Assembly: GCA_045627365.1 (NCBI GenBank)
Contig: JAZQNN010000018.1
Location: 1 to 30,413, forward strand
Source of the DNA: RGIG5612 sp045627365
GTDB lineage: Bacteria > Bacillota > Clostridia > Lachnospirales > Lachnospiraceae
DNA: 30,413 nt
Reading direction: 5' to 3'
Made by a program: the position numbers and the translations under genes. Position 1 is the first letter of the stretch. Each line of letters opens with the position of its first letter. The notes beneath the pieces were generated by a model that made no database searches, was not told the origin of the DNA, and worked only from the letters and a program-made list of their open reading frames with translations. Below are positions 6,075 to 14,061 of the stretch, piece by piece.

Positions 6075-7066
6075 TTGATCTTGAGGCAGAAAAGAACCAG
6101 CCCGTAGAGTGCAAAATTTCCTTTCCTGAGCATACGGATGACCTTCATTGTGAATCCGTCCGGACCTTCATACACTTCGGATGAAGCTTCCTTAAGGTAC
6201 TTGTCGAAAGAGACAAATTCTGCCTTCGAGCCTTCCTCAACTCTGAAAAGGATCTTATAGTGAACGAGCGAAAGTTTGCGCAGATTATCTAAAATAACTT
6301 CGCGCGTGGTAGGCTCGAGTTCATCTTTTTTATCCTCGTAATATTCGATCAGACGGTTAAGCACCTGCCTGTGCTGGCTGCGGCGTTTTACCATATTTGC
6401 GGAGCTTACGCTTTGCTCGTTGCTTCCTACGCGGTACTGGTAAACCGGGAAATCAAGACAAAGGGCGCTCTCGACGTATTCAAGCGGGAAGAAATTGTAT
6501 TCCATGTCGACATAGAAGCAATGCTCGTCGATGGCAGGCCCCATCTTTTTGACTACGTCGGTGCGGTACGTCAGGGCATGCATCTGGATATAGACGCTGC
6601 CGATCAGATCTTTAAGAGGCTTAACAACGCCGAATTCCGTGCTTCCGTTGAATGTGGAGCTTAAGGATTTGATCTCAAAAGTATCCGCGTCGACGAAATG
6701 GTACGGGTTGATGACAACATCGCTATCGTTCTCCTTGAGAGCTTTTACGAGCTTTCGTATGCCTTCGGCATCGACCCAGTCATCGGCGTCGACGACCTTG
6801 TAGTATTTGCCGGTCGCTGCCTTGATGCTGGCATTGATGGTCGAGCCGTGACCGCCGTTTTCCTTGTCGATCAGGCGGATATTCTCCGGAAATCTGGTGG
6901 AGTAGCTTTCAGCCAAAGCCACCGTTCCGTCCTTGGAACCGTCATTGACGACGAGGATCTCGAGATCGTCTATTACGCCTGAGCCTGTGAAGGAGTCAAG
7001 GCATTTGCCCAGACACCATTCGACATTGTATGATGCTACGCTGATAGTAAGTATCTTGTCTGTCAT
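6041..7066 (-). CDS. Glycosyltransferase family 2
   Basis: This is a 341-aa GT-A fold enzyme with ISVASYNVEWCLGKCLDS at the N-terminus, VVNDGSKDGT (39-48) for nucleotide binding, KENGGHGSTINASIK (68-82) and the DxD-like VVDADDWVD (91-99) for the metal ion. The C-terminal part is helical and ends in a hydrophobic stretch (FALYGLVLFCLKIKW) that may touch the membrane. GAGGTACAT precedes ATG 7066, and the upstream gene's TGA overlaps this site. It probably adds one sugar to a lipid-linked glycan on the cytoplasmic face. The donor sugar cannot be read from sequence. Confidence 0.92.
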   Translation of the reverse strand: MTDKILTISVASYNVEWCLGKCLDSFTGSGVIDDLEILVVNDGSKDGTVALAESYSTRFPENIRLIDKENGGHGSTINASIKAATGKYYKVVDADDWVDAEGIRKLVKALKENDSDVVINPYHFVDADTFEIKSLSSTFNGSTEFGVVKPLKDLIGSVYIQMHALTYRTDVVKKMGPAIDEHCFYVDMEYNFFPLEYVESALCLDFPVYQYRVGSNEQSVSSANMVKRRSQHRQVLNRLIEYYEDKKDELEPTTREVILDNLRKLSLVHYKILFRVEEGSKAEFVSFDKYLKEASSEVYEGPDGFTMKVIRMLRKGNFALYGLVLFCLKIKWKVKGQSNLI

Positions 7067-7073
7067 ATGTACC

Positions 7074-8060
7074 TCACATGTCCTTATTCTTAAGGTCGCC
7101 TAAGCGGTACGCCGCGTAGAAAATCTTCTTCCCGGCGCACAGGGCGTGGATCTTGATCTTCTCCGTATTCTTGGTGACCGGCGATGAGAGCAGGGCATCT
7201 TTGTTGTTTTTGATATAGTCGGTTATGCGCTTCTGAGCCTCAGGGAAAATATCCATCCCCGTGTCCAGAATGTTCTTGTAAAGCTTCATATAAGTCCTTG
7301 CCGTAAGGTCGCGGGCGAATGGGGCAAGGTCAGGGAACTGCCCGGTGACTGAGGAGGCAACTTCCTCCATAAAGTCCAGCAAATTCAGGTTCTTCTCCTT
7401 GATATTGCTTCTCATGATGGAGCCTGAGCGGACTCTGTAATAATAAAGCGGAAGGTCGATATAAGCAACCTTTTCGGCGAGAGGAACGACCTTGAATGAC
7501 GTGCACAGGTCCTCGTAAAGCTTGCCTTCGGGGAATGTGATGCCGTCCCACAACGAGCGCCTGAAAAGCTTGTTCCAGGAGCAGTGGGTGTAGCCCTCAT
7601 TTGCAAGCATCCGGCGCATTGCTTCCTTTGTGTCCATCATTACAGGCGCTGCGTCTCGCTCATCAAGTCCTTTGGGAAGGTTGGCTATATCGTCTTTAAA
7701 GCGGATATAGTTGCCGATGGCGATCTCAGCGCCACCCGAGCACATCCCGGCCAGTATCTCGATCGTGTCTTTGGCTATGCAGTCATCGCTGTCAAGAAAA
7801 TAGATATATTCGCCTGTCGCGACTTCCATGCCGCGGTTGCGAGCAGCCGAAAGGCCGCCGTTTGCAGTGTGCAGGACTTTAATGCGGCTGTCGCGGGAAG
7901 CGGCTTCATCGCACACCCGGCCACCCTCGTCTGTGGACCCGTCATCGACCAGAATTATTTCGAGATTATCATATGTCTGACCGGTTATCGAATCCAGGCA
8001 GTCCGCGAGGAACGGAGCCACGTTATATACCGGGATGACGACCGATATCAATTCATTCAT
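7074..8060 (-). CDS. Glycosyltransferase family 2
   Basis: This 328-aa GT-A enzyme has SVVIPVYNVAPFLADCLDSI, LVDDGSTDEG (37-46), ANGGLSAARNRGMEVA (66-81) and the metal-binding YFLDSDDC (87-94). These are the features of the EpsJ/WaaB-like GT2 group used for capsular and exopolysaccharides. LYEDLCTSFKVVPLA in the second half is the acceptor-side 'ED' motif of this group, and the last 80 residues are a helical tail. AAGGAGG lies in front of ATG 8060. It overlaps the polymerase gene by 8 bases and is followed 7 bases later by the next glycosyltransferase. It probably extends the same repeat unit. Confidence 0.93.
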   Translation of the reverse strand: MNELISVVIPVYNVAPFLADCLDSITGQTYDNLEIILVDDGSTDEGGRVCDEAASRDSRIKVLHTANGGLSAARNRGMEVATGEYIYFLDSDDCIAKDTIEILAGMCSGGAEIAIGNYIRFKDDIANLPKGLDERDAAPVMMDTKEAMRRMLANEGYTHCSWNKLFRRSLWDGITFPEGKLYEDLCTSFKVVPLAEKVAYIDLPLYYYRVRSGSIMRSNIKEKNLNLLDFMEEVASSVTGQFPDLAPFARDLTARTYMKLYKNILDTGMDIFPEAQKRITDYIKNNKDALLSSPVTKNTEKIKIHALCAGKKIFYAAYRLGDLKNKDM

Positions 8061-9861
8061 GCTGCGGCCTCCTTCGCGTCTGAAAATAGAGAAATGCTAT
8101 GCTCACAAAGCTCGTGATCTCAAATATCCAGACCATCATTCGTATGTCGTTATATGCCCAGACCATATTGACCGTAAGGCCTTCGTCAGTGACGGTCTTG
8201 CCTTGCTCTGTCAGGCTCGCGCAGTATGCACCGGCAGCGGGTCTGACCTCAAAAAGGACGTTACCTGCGTCCTGAGCATCGACCGGATAGAGCCTGAAGA
8301 AAAATGTCAGCCATACAGTCATAAATGTCGGATCCAGATCGATCGTCAGATACTCGCCGGCCTTTATTGAGTCTTTCGGAACGTTGAATATAAGATGATG
8401 CTCGTCCGTATCGTCGTAGATCTCAAATACGTAATCGCACCCGGGCGCGCTTTCCGACGCGATCTTTATCTCAAGGGCACTGGCGTCCTTGATGAAAAAT
8501 ACTTCCTGAATGGTTCCGGCGTCCGCCACAGCTGTTCTTGAAGGCTCGGCCTGGATATTATAGTTGTAGGTCTCAAAGCGGCGCGTTTGTCCGGCCGTGA
8601 CGATGAGATATACGGTGCTTGCGGCAAATGCGGCAAGCAAAACAAAGGCTGCGACCTTGACTGCAGTTTTCTTCCCCGCTTTTGCCGCGGTACAAACATC
8701 CCTTGTCAGACCGCTTGAAAGAAGTCCGCCTTCCGTAACCGCAAGGAACAGGAACGGATTAAAGCTGATATCTGTCAGTTGGTGTTCCATCACTGCGTGG
8801 ATCGCGATAAATGCGATGCTTAAGACCGCGCAGGCATCGCGCTTTTTGGCCAGATGAAGAGCAGGGATCTCTACGAGCGCCATTGAGCCTAAAAATGCGA
8901 AGATGCCATATCTTAGCAGGATGAATACATATGAGCTGTCAATGTAGAAATAATTGGAAGTTCCGGGCGCTCCTGTTGTCTCGATCACGCGTCCGAAAAG
9001 GCTGACTCCGTATCTGTCGAATGCGGTGCGGCCAAATGAAAGACGGTCATTAAGCACGCTGTTAAGGCGCTGCCATATAGCCCCTTCTTCGTGGTAAAGG
9101 AATGAGGCCGCAATGATAAATATTGCGCATATAACAGGCACGAGGCCGATTATGACAAGAAGCCATGGCGCTTTCCCGGAGCCTTTTTTAGCGGAAGATG
9201 TCAGCTTGACGATGATCGCTGCCAGCACTGTAAGAGCCAGAATCAGGGTGCTTGTTTTTGTATCGCACAGAATGTGAACGCATGCGGTTATCAGCGCGCC
9301 TGCGCCAATCTCCCACCAGGAAAGGTGATTCCTCCTGATGCACCACCATACAAGGAACAGGATGCAGATATATGTCGCAAAATCTAAAGGCGAGAGCGTT
9401 CCGAAAGAAAATCTCGGTACCTCGCCGCGGAAGAACGGATAATCCTCGATCCTTTTAGCGAAGGCTGCGGCAGCAGCCAGCACAAGCAGTAATACCGTGA
9501 GCGCGCCGTAAAGCTTTAAGACTTTCTTGAAATCGACATCCCTGAGCGCAAGCACCAGAAGCGCCAGGTCAATGAGCGAACCAACGCTGTTGAAGAGCCT
9601 TGAAACAACAAGGCAGGCTGCGATGGCAACGAGGATCAGGAGCCTTAATGGTTTCGTAAAACCGTGCTTTATCCAGCCGGTGATGTATTTGCCGGCGATG
9701 ATCAAAAGCATGAGGCCGCGCAGCGCATTGTGGGCAGTATCCGACCACGCAAAATCGAATGCCGAGGCATGCAGAAAAGAGTATGTGACGAACAGACCGT
9801 ACATGAACAGTACGATCAGTTCGAAGAATCTGTCTGATTTGTCAATTGTTGCTTTCTTCAT
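8053..9861 (-). CDS. Wzy/O-antigen-ligase-like polysaccharide polymerase with C-terminal beta domain
   Basis: This is a 602-aa membrane protein. Residues 1-400 carry about ten or eleven hydrophobic segments with FSFGTLSPLDFATYICIL, CDTKTSTLILAL and, before a late helix, LNDRLSFGRTAFDRYGVSLF. This arrangement is that of Wzy/WaaL-type polymerases, whose large periplasmic or extracellular loop joins glycan repeat units. After a further membrane helix near 405-425 comes an outside region (about 430-565) rich in beta-strand pattern, then a last helix (MMVWIFEITSFVSIAFLYF). Such an appended domain is not part of the usual polymerase. It lies between an acyltransferase and two glycosyltransferases and overlaps both neighbours (20 and 8 bases). 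A teichoic-acid or exopolysaccharide polymerase is plausible. Identity is by topology more than by strict motifs. Confidence 0.7.
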   Translation of the reverse strand: MKKATIDKSDRFFELIVLFMYGLFVTYSFLHASAFDFAWSDTAHNALRGLMLLIIAGKYITGWIKHGFTKPLRLLILVAIAACLVVSRLFNSVGSLIDLALLVLALRDVDFKKVLKLYGALTVLLLVLAAAAAFAKRIEDYPFFRGEVPRFSFGTLSPLDFATYICILFLVWWCIRRNHLSWWEIGAGALITACVHILCDTKTSTLILALTVLAAIIVKLTSSAKKGSGKAPWLLVIIGLVPVICAIFIIAASFLYHEEGAIWQRLNSVLNDRLSFGRTAFDRYGVSLFGRVIETTGAPGTSNYFYIDSSYVFILLRYGIFAFLGSMALVEIPALHLAKKRDACAVLSIAFIAIHAVMEHQLTDISFNPFLFLAVTEGGLLSSGLTRDVCTAAKAGKKTAVKVAAFVLLAAFAASTVYLIVTAGQTRRFETYNYNIQAEPSRTAVADAGTIQEVFFIKDASALEIKIASESAPGCDYVFEIYDDTDEHHLIFNVPKDSIKAGEYLTIDLDPTFMTVWLTFFFRLYPVDAQDAGNVLFEVRPAAGAYCASLTEQGKTVTDEGLTVNMVWAYNDIRMMVWIFEITSFVSIAFLYFQTRRRPQHE

Positions 9862-10960
9862 TTTGCGGGTTCTTCAATCTGTTAAGGCCTGCGCTTACGC
9901 AGGATGATACTGCGAGTGATACGGCAAATACTAAAAGTCCGAAGCCCAGCATGATCACAGGCAGGGCAGGGGATTCAAACCAGTGGCTTATCGGGATGAT
10001 CTGCGTCCACAGATAGTCCCTGAGAAGCGGCTGCTGGTGAATCAGATACACGCCGAATGTGCCGCCTGCAAGAAAGCTGATAACGCCGGCACATTTTTCA
10101 ATTCGGATGCGCCTGAATACCGCAAAGAGGAACAGGCTGCACAGGAACACCGGGAGGTTATTGTATCTGAACCAGAAGTCTGCGCCGGATGGTCCCTTCT
10201 CAAGCATCTTCAGAAGAAGCGAGCCACCTATCTTGAAGAACAGGATCGCTATAGCGCATCCTGCGAAACCAAGAAGAGCCTTCCACCAGTCGAGATTTAT
10301 GATGCTGCATAGGTCCGAGGTGATAAAAGGCTTCTTTTTGCCGGTGCGCCTGAAAGGCGGCTCATTGGCAAATCTCCTGATATATCCCGCGAAGATATAC
10401 AGGCATACGAACCAGATCACGCCGTAGCCGTTATTTTCGTCCATGCACCAGGCATCGAACGGCGTAAGCATCGGCAGAAGGCTGAATATTACTACAAGCG
10501 TCAGCACCAGCTTCCGATAGGTGTCTCTGTCGAGTCGTACGAGGAGCCTGTTGATATACGGGTGAAGCAGATAAAGCACGATATATGAATTGATGAACCA
10601 GTATCCTTTGGAGTAGAAGGGCAGGAATGAGTTGATGATGCTCAGCCAGTTGCCTTCCAGACCGCAGATTAGTGAAATGATCGTGATAATGACAGAGTAG
10701 CCCCAGACCTCAAGAGCCAGACGAAGGATTTTATGCCGGTTCAGTTCTTTTGACGAGATAAGAAAATATCCGGAAATGAGAATATAGCAGTTCACTGCGC
10801 ATACGCTGATCGCCTCGAAAAGCCAGCTGAAGATCCAGTTGGAACTGAAAAGTGCAGTACCTGAAAGCGCGCCGCCTTCGCCGACGACGTGGAGCATCAC
10901 TATCATGAACATGGATATTATCTTGAGCAGGTCAAGACCTGTATTGCGTTTTTTATTCAT
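9842..10960 (-). CDS. Acyltransferase 3 family membrane protein
   Basis: This is a 372-aa member of acyltransferase 3 with the opening NTGLDLLKIISMFMIVMLHV (catalytic-type H24), YILISGYFLISSKE, then KGYWFINSYIVLYLLHPYIN and GTFGVYLIHQQPLLRDYLW, which are hallmarks of the WecH/OatA-like branch. About ten membrane helices are visible, and there is no extracellular SGNH domain. AAGGAGG is found 6 bases before ATG 10960. The start overlaps the upstream tandem acyltransferase by 8 bases, so the two are translationally coupled. It likely O-acylates the locus glycan. Confidence 0.92.
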   Translation of the reverse strand: MNKKRNTGLDLLKIISMFMIVMLHVVGEGGALSGTALFSSNWIFSWLFEAISVCAVNCYILISGYFLISSKELNRHKILRLALEVWGYSVIITIISLICGLEGNWLSIINSFLPFYSKGYWFINSYIVLYLLHPYINRLLVRLDRDTYRKLVLTLVVIFSLLPMLTPFDAWCMDENNGYGVIWFVCLYIFAGYIRRFANEPPFRRTGKKKPFITSDLCSIINLDWWKALLGFAGCAIAILFFKIGGSLLLKMLEKGPSGADFWFRYNNLPVFLCSLFLFAVFRRIRIEKCAGVISFLAGGTFGVYLIHQQPLLRDYLWTQIIPISHWFESPALPVIMLGFGLLVFAVSLAVSSCVSAGLNRLKNPQNEESNN

Positions 10961-13022
10961 TTTCGGCCTCCTTAAGGCGCTTACTCAAAACGATTTTTGA
11001 GTTAATGACGTGCACGATCATGCTGAGCACCAGCGTAACGGCTGCAACGGCTATCGGGAACAGATACTGCAAAGGTCTTGAAAGTGAAGCCACATCCTTA
11101 ACGACCCACAGCATCAGAACAAATACGAAGATGTGAAGTATGTATACATACAGCGACAGGCGGTTTCCTATGAGGAAGAGCGTCTGGCCGAGAAGGTTTT
11201 TCCTGCCAAGCTGCGGCCCTCGAAGCGCAAGCAGGAAGAGCGGAAGCGCGAAAAGAGTCCTGCTTATCTCGGCGGTCGTGAAGGATGCTCTGCTGAAGGA
11301 CGCCCAGACAGTATTAGCGAAAGCGGCGGCTAAAACCAGCCACAAGGTCCAGGCAGGGATGCGGGCAAAGCGTTCACTGTTTACCGAAATGCAATAGCCT
11401 GCAAGCATAAGAGGCAGCGAGCTTATGAGAAAAATACAGCCGTAGTTCCATTCAATGGCTGTTGTATTATCGACGCAGAGGTCTGCCGCGATCTTGATGA
11501 TAAGCAGCGGTATGAGGAGCCTGAAAGCAACTTTGCGCAATTTCAGCTTCTCAATCAGCCAGATGAAGAGATATGCTTCAATGATCGCAACCAGGAACCA
11601 CAGATGATCCGCGTTCAGGAAGGTCACATCACACAGCGCCGGCAATCTCCATGGGGTCTGCCATGAGAAGCGTCCGAGCACCGTCTCCGGACCATGAACA
11701 AGGATCTCCGCCGATGTCAGCACAAAGAACAGCAAAAAAGCGATGAGCGTGATGTGAATGATTCTCTTCAGTCGTTTCTTTATCACTTCAATCGGGTCTT
11801 TCCCGGGAACATTGATATAAAAACCGGACGACAGGAAGAAATACGAAACTCCTATTCCTCCGAGTCTGAACGCAACAGCTCCGATGCGGCCGGGGAATTT
11901 CACGTGTGAGAATATAACGAATACGCAGCAGAATGCCTTGATCACGTCCAGAAGGAAGTTACGCTCTTCTGGGACGGCAAGGACAGCCTCGGCTGTCTTC
12001 GTCTTATAAATATAGAAAATGTAGCTGACGATCAATGCCAGAATAACTGTAAGTATCGGTAGAATATTGAGAGCCGTGACTGTTCTTTCAAATGCCCTGT
12101 CAACGATTTCCAACAGTACGAAATAGATCAGGTTGTGGATGATGTAGATATACAAAGAGAGCTTGTCGCCCACGAACGCGGCGGCCCGTCCGAGCCATGA
12201 GATCTCGTCGGCATTCTTTCTGGGGATCCTCAATATAAGAAGGAAAACTACAATGGCAAGAAACGTCTTGCCGATTCCTGAAATGTCAAACATATCTACA
12301 TAGACCGGTATGACAAATGTCGCCACGCAGATGATGAGAAGGACCCACAGAAGCCAGGACGGGATACGGTCTGCTTTTTCACGATTTTCGGCAATGAGTC
12401 TCGCTGTGAACATAAAAGGAACAGCGCTTACCAGGAAGAAGCCTCCCACATGCCAGTCAAGGTCATAGTTTTCGGTGAGAAAGAAGATGATGATCTTGCC
12501 GAGAAGACCGATGACGGTTAGGTATGGCGCTGCCTTCCACCAGTTGAAACGGGTGAATAAGTATGTGACCGCATAACCTTCGGCCAGTGCGATGATGAAC
12601 CACAGATGCCCCGCATTTACCAGATCGGCTTCGCATAAGAAGACGAATCTTAATGGCAGATAAGGCGTGAGCATGCCCAGATATTTGTCAGGACCATAAA
12701 CCAGGAGCTCGGCGGCAGAATAGATCGCATACAGCAACAGAGCCAATGCAAGGATCTTCAGGATGTGGATGAGACGCCTTTTTATCGTTGCAAGTGAAAC
12801 GCCGACACCGTCCTTGACAGTGTAGTAACCTGATACCATGAAGAAAAACAGGGCAGCGATCTGACCGGGCTTGGCAAGTAATTCGCCAAGCGAGTCCTGA
12901 AACTTGGCATGCGAGAAAATAACCAGAATACAGGCGATGCTTTTCGCGATATCAAGAACGATATCCCTGCCGCCTGCAGGTACCTTTTTTACATCGGTTG
13001 TCTGAATGCTGCCAGTGCTCAT
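10953..13022 (-). CDS. Tandem acyltransferase 3 protein (two fused domains)
   Basis: This 689-aa protein is twice the usual family length because it holds two complete acyltransferase 3 units. Unit 1 (about 19-345) has RDIVLDIAKSIACILVIFSH (H38), GHLWFIIAL (H139) and KLSLYIYIIHNLIYF (H296). Unit 2 (about 353-680) repeats them as RNFLLDVIKAFCCVFVIFSH (H373), DHLWFLVAI (H473) and RLSLYVYILHIFVF (H630). Both keep the same His positions, so both may be active. The halves are clearly paralogous but diverged, pointing to an old in-frame duplication. It is the first gene of the minus operon. The ribosome binding site (GGGATGGG) is modest. Confidence 0.88.
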   Translation of the reverse strand: MSTGSIQTTDVKKVPAGGRDIVLDIAKSIACILVIFSHAKFQDSLGELLAKPGQIAALFFFMVSGYYTVKDGVGVSLATIKRRLIHILKILALALLLYAIYSAAELLVYGPDKYLGMLTPYLPLRFVFLCEADLVNAGHLWFIIALAEGYAVTYLFTRFNWWKAAPYLTVIGLLGKIIIFFLTENYDLDWHVGGFFLVSAVPFMFTARLIAENREKADRIPSWLLWVLLIICVATFVIPVYVDMFDISGIGKTFLAIVVFLLILRIPRKNADEISWLGRAAAFVGDKLSLYIYIIHNLIYFVLLEIVDRAFERTVTALNILPILTVILALIVSYIFYIYKTKTAEAVLAVPEERNFLLDVIKAFCCVFVIFSHVKFPGRIGAVAFRLGGIGVSYFFLSSGFYINVPGKDPIEVIKKRLKRIIHITLIAFLLFFVLTSAEILVHGPETVLGRFSWQTPWRLPALCDVTFLNADHLWFLVAIIEAYLFIWLIEKLKLRKVAFRLLIPLLIIKIAADLCVDNTTAIEWNYGCIFLISSLPLMLAGYCISVNSERFARIPAWTLWLVLAAAFANTVWASFSRASFTTAEISRTLFALPLFLLALRGPQLGRKNLLGQTLFLIGNRLSLYVYILHIFVFVLMLWVVKDVASLSRPLQYLFPIAVAAVTLVLSMIVHVINSKIVLSKRLKEAENE

Positions 13023-13049
13023 TTGCCCATCCCGTCAGATGTTTTGTGT

Positions 13050-13055
13050 ATTATA
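13050..13055 (-). promoter_or_regulatory. -10 box of the minus envelope operon
   Basis: The minus strand reads TATAAT here, 28 bases before the ATG at 13022. At 17 bp spacing the -35 region (13073-13078) is only a T-run. A consensus-looking TTGACA at 13063-13068 is too close (7 bp) to serve this -10. The promoter lies back-to-back with the plus-strand promoter, so the two operons share one 90-bp control region. Confidence 0.45.
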
Positions 13056-13081
13056 CCCTAATTGTCAAAAATAAAAAAGAG

Positions 13082-13110
13082 TAGACTTATCCGCCGTTTA
13101 TAAATACAAT
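13082..13110 (+). promoter_or_regulatory. Promoter of the plus envelope operon
   Basis: TAGACT (13082-13087) and TACAAT (13105-13110) are separated by 17 bp. Transcription would begin near 13117. This excludes the upstream in-frame ATG at 13113 as the translation start of the radical SAM gene. Confidence 0.6.
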
Positions 13111-13142
13111 ATATGCAATATCAAACAAAGGAGCCCGTGATC

Positions 13143-14057
13143 GTGGGTAAAATGAATGAACTTGTTTCCAGGCTTCCCGACAAGCTGGAATCCAAGTTAC
13201 GTTGGAGTGTAAGAAAACTCCGTGTTGATCGCGACAGTATCGAATGGAAGCTTTTTAAGAGGAAACCGGAGCTCAGGTATGTCGAGTACCATGTCGCAGA
13301 GCATTGCAATCTTAACTGCATGTGTTGTGACCATTTCTGTAACGTAGCGTCGCCGAAATTTGCCGACCTTGAACAGTTTAAGAAGGACCTTGCACAGCTT
13401 AAGACGCTGTTCAGAACTATAGTGCAGATAAGACTTTTAGGTGGGGAGCCGTTCCTGAACGAGGATCTCGGGAGGTTCGTTATCGCCGCAAGGGAAGCGT
13501 TTCCGAAGTCGGATATAAGGATAGTGACCAACGGCATCCTTGTTCCGCATGCGGCTGAGGACCTTTTAAAGACGATAGCCGAGCAGCATGTCGGCGTGGA
13601 TATTTCTCTTTATCCGCCTACACAAAAGATGCTGGATAAGATCGTGGATAAGTTAAATGTATACGGAATCAGCGTGCAGGTGTCAGGGCTGATCGATAGA
13701 TTCAATGTTATCCACACGAGGAAGAAGAAGTATCCGATGGAGCCTGCATTCAGGGGCTGCATGTCCAGTATCTGCCATTTCCTGCAGGACGGCAAACTAG
13801 GCCTTTGTCCAACGGTCATCCTGTCTAAGAACCGTGCGGATGAGATACCGACAGAGCATAATTACCCGGATGAGGCGTTTGATATTTATAAACCGGGCCT
13901 TACCGGAATCGAGATCAGCAAGGCTTTCCTCAAACCGGCACTGGTGTGCTCATCCTGTGCAGTGGCTGAGAACTTAAGCATTCCGTGGAAAGCTAATTGC
14001 CGAGATCTCCTGTTTTACGAAGATTTAGCGGACGAAAATCCAAAAGAAAAGGAATAA
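13143..14057 (+). CDS. Radical SAM protein with C-terminal Cys-rich (SPASM-like) region
   Basis: I take GTG 13143 as start: AAAGGAG (13127-13133) lies nine bases upstream, and an ATG at 13113 would sit in the promoter. The 304-aa protein has the radical SAM cluster motif C55-x3-C59-x2-C62 (HCNLNCMCC) and the GGEP motif (100-103), then a (beta/alpha) barrel. The C-terminal part has six Cys (about 206, 211, 222, 269, 272, 286), as in SPASM/twitch proteins that hold extra Fe-S clusters. Such enzymes cleave S-adenosylmethionine to start radical chemistry on peptides, sugars or cofactors. It heads an operon of membrane glycosyltransferases, so a sugar or lipid-carrier modification is likely, but the substrate is unknown. 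No small precursor-peptide gene is evident. Confidence 0.88.
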   Translation: MGKMNELVSRLPDKLESKLRWSVRKLRVDRDSIEWKLFKRKPELRYVEYHVAEHCNLNCMCCDHFCNVASPKFADLEQFKKDLAQLKTLFRTIVQIRLLGGEPFLNEDLGRFVIAAREAFPKSDIRIVTNGILVPHAAEDLLKTIAEQHVGVDISLYPPTQKMLDKIVDKLNVYGISVQVSGLIDRFNVIHTRKKKYPMEPAFRGCMSSICHFLQDGKLGLCPTVILSKNRADEIPTEHNYPDEAFDIYKPGLTGIEISKAFLKPALVCSSCAVAENLSIPWKANCRDLLFYEDLADENPKEKE

Positions 14058-14061
14058 AGAC

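Noticed and set aside
13063..13068. Consensus TTGACA on the minus strand near the envelope operon start
   Set aside because: Only 7 bp from the TATAAT box, too close to form a sigma-A promoter with it.
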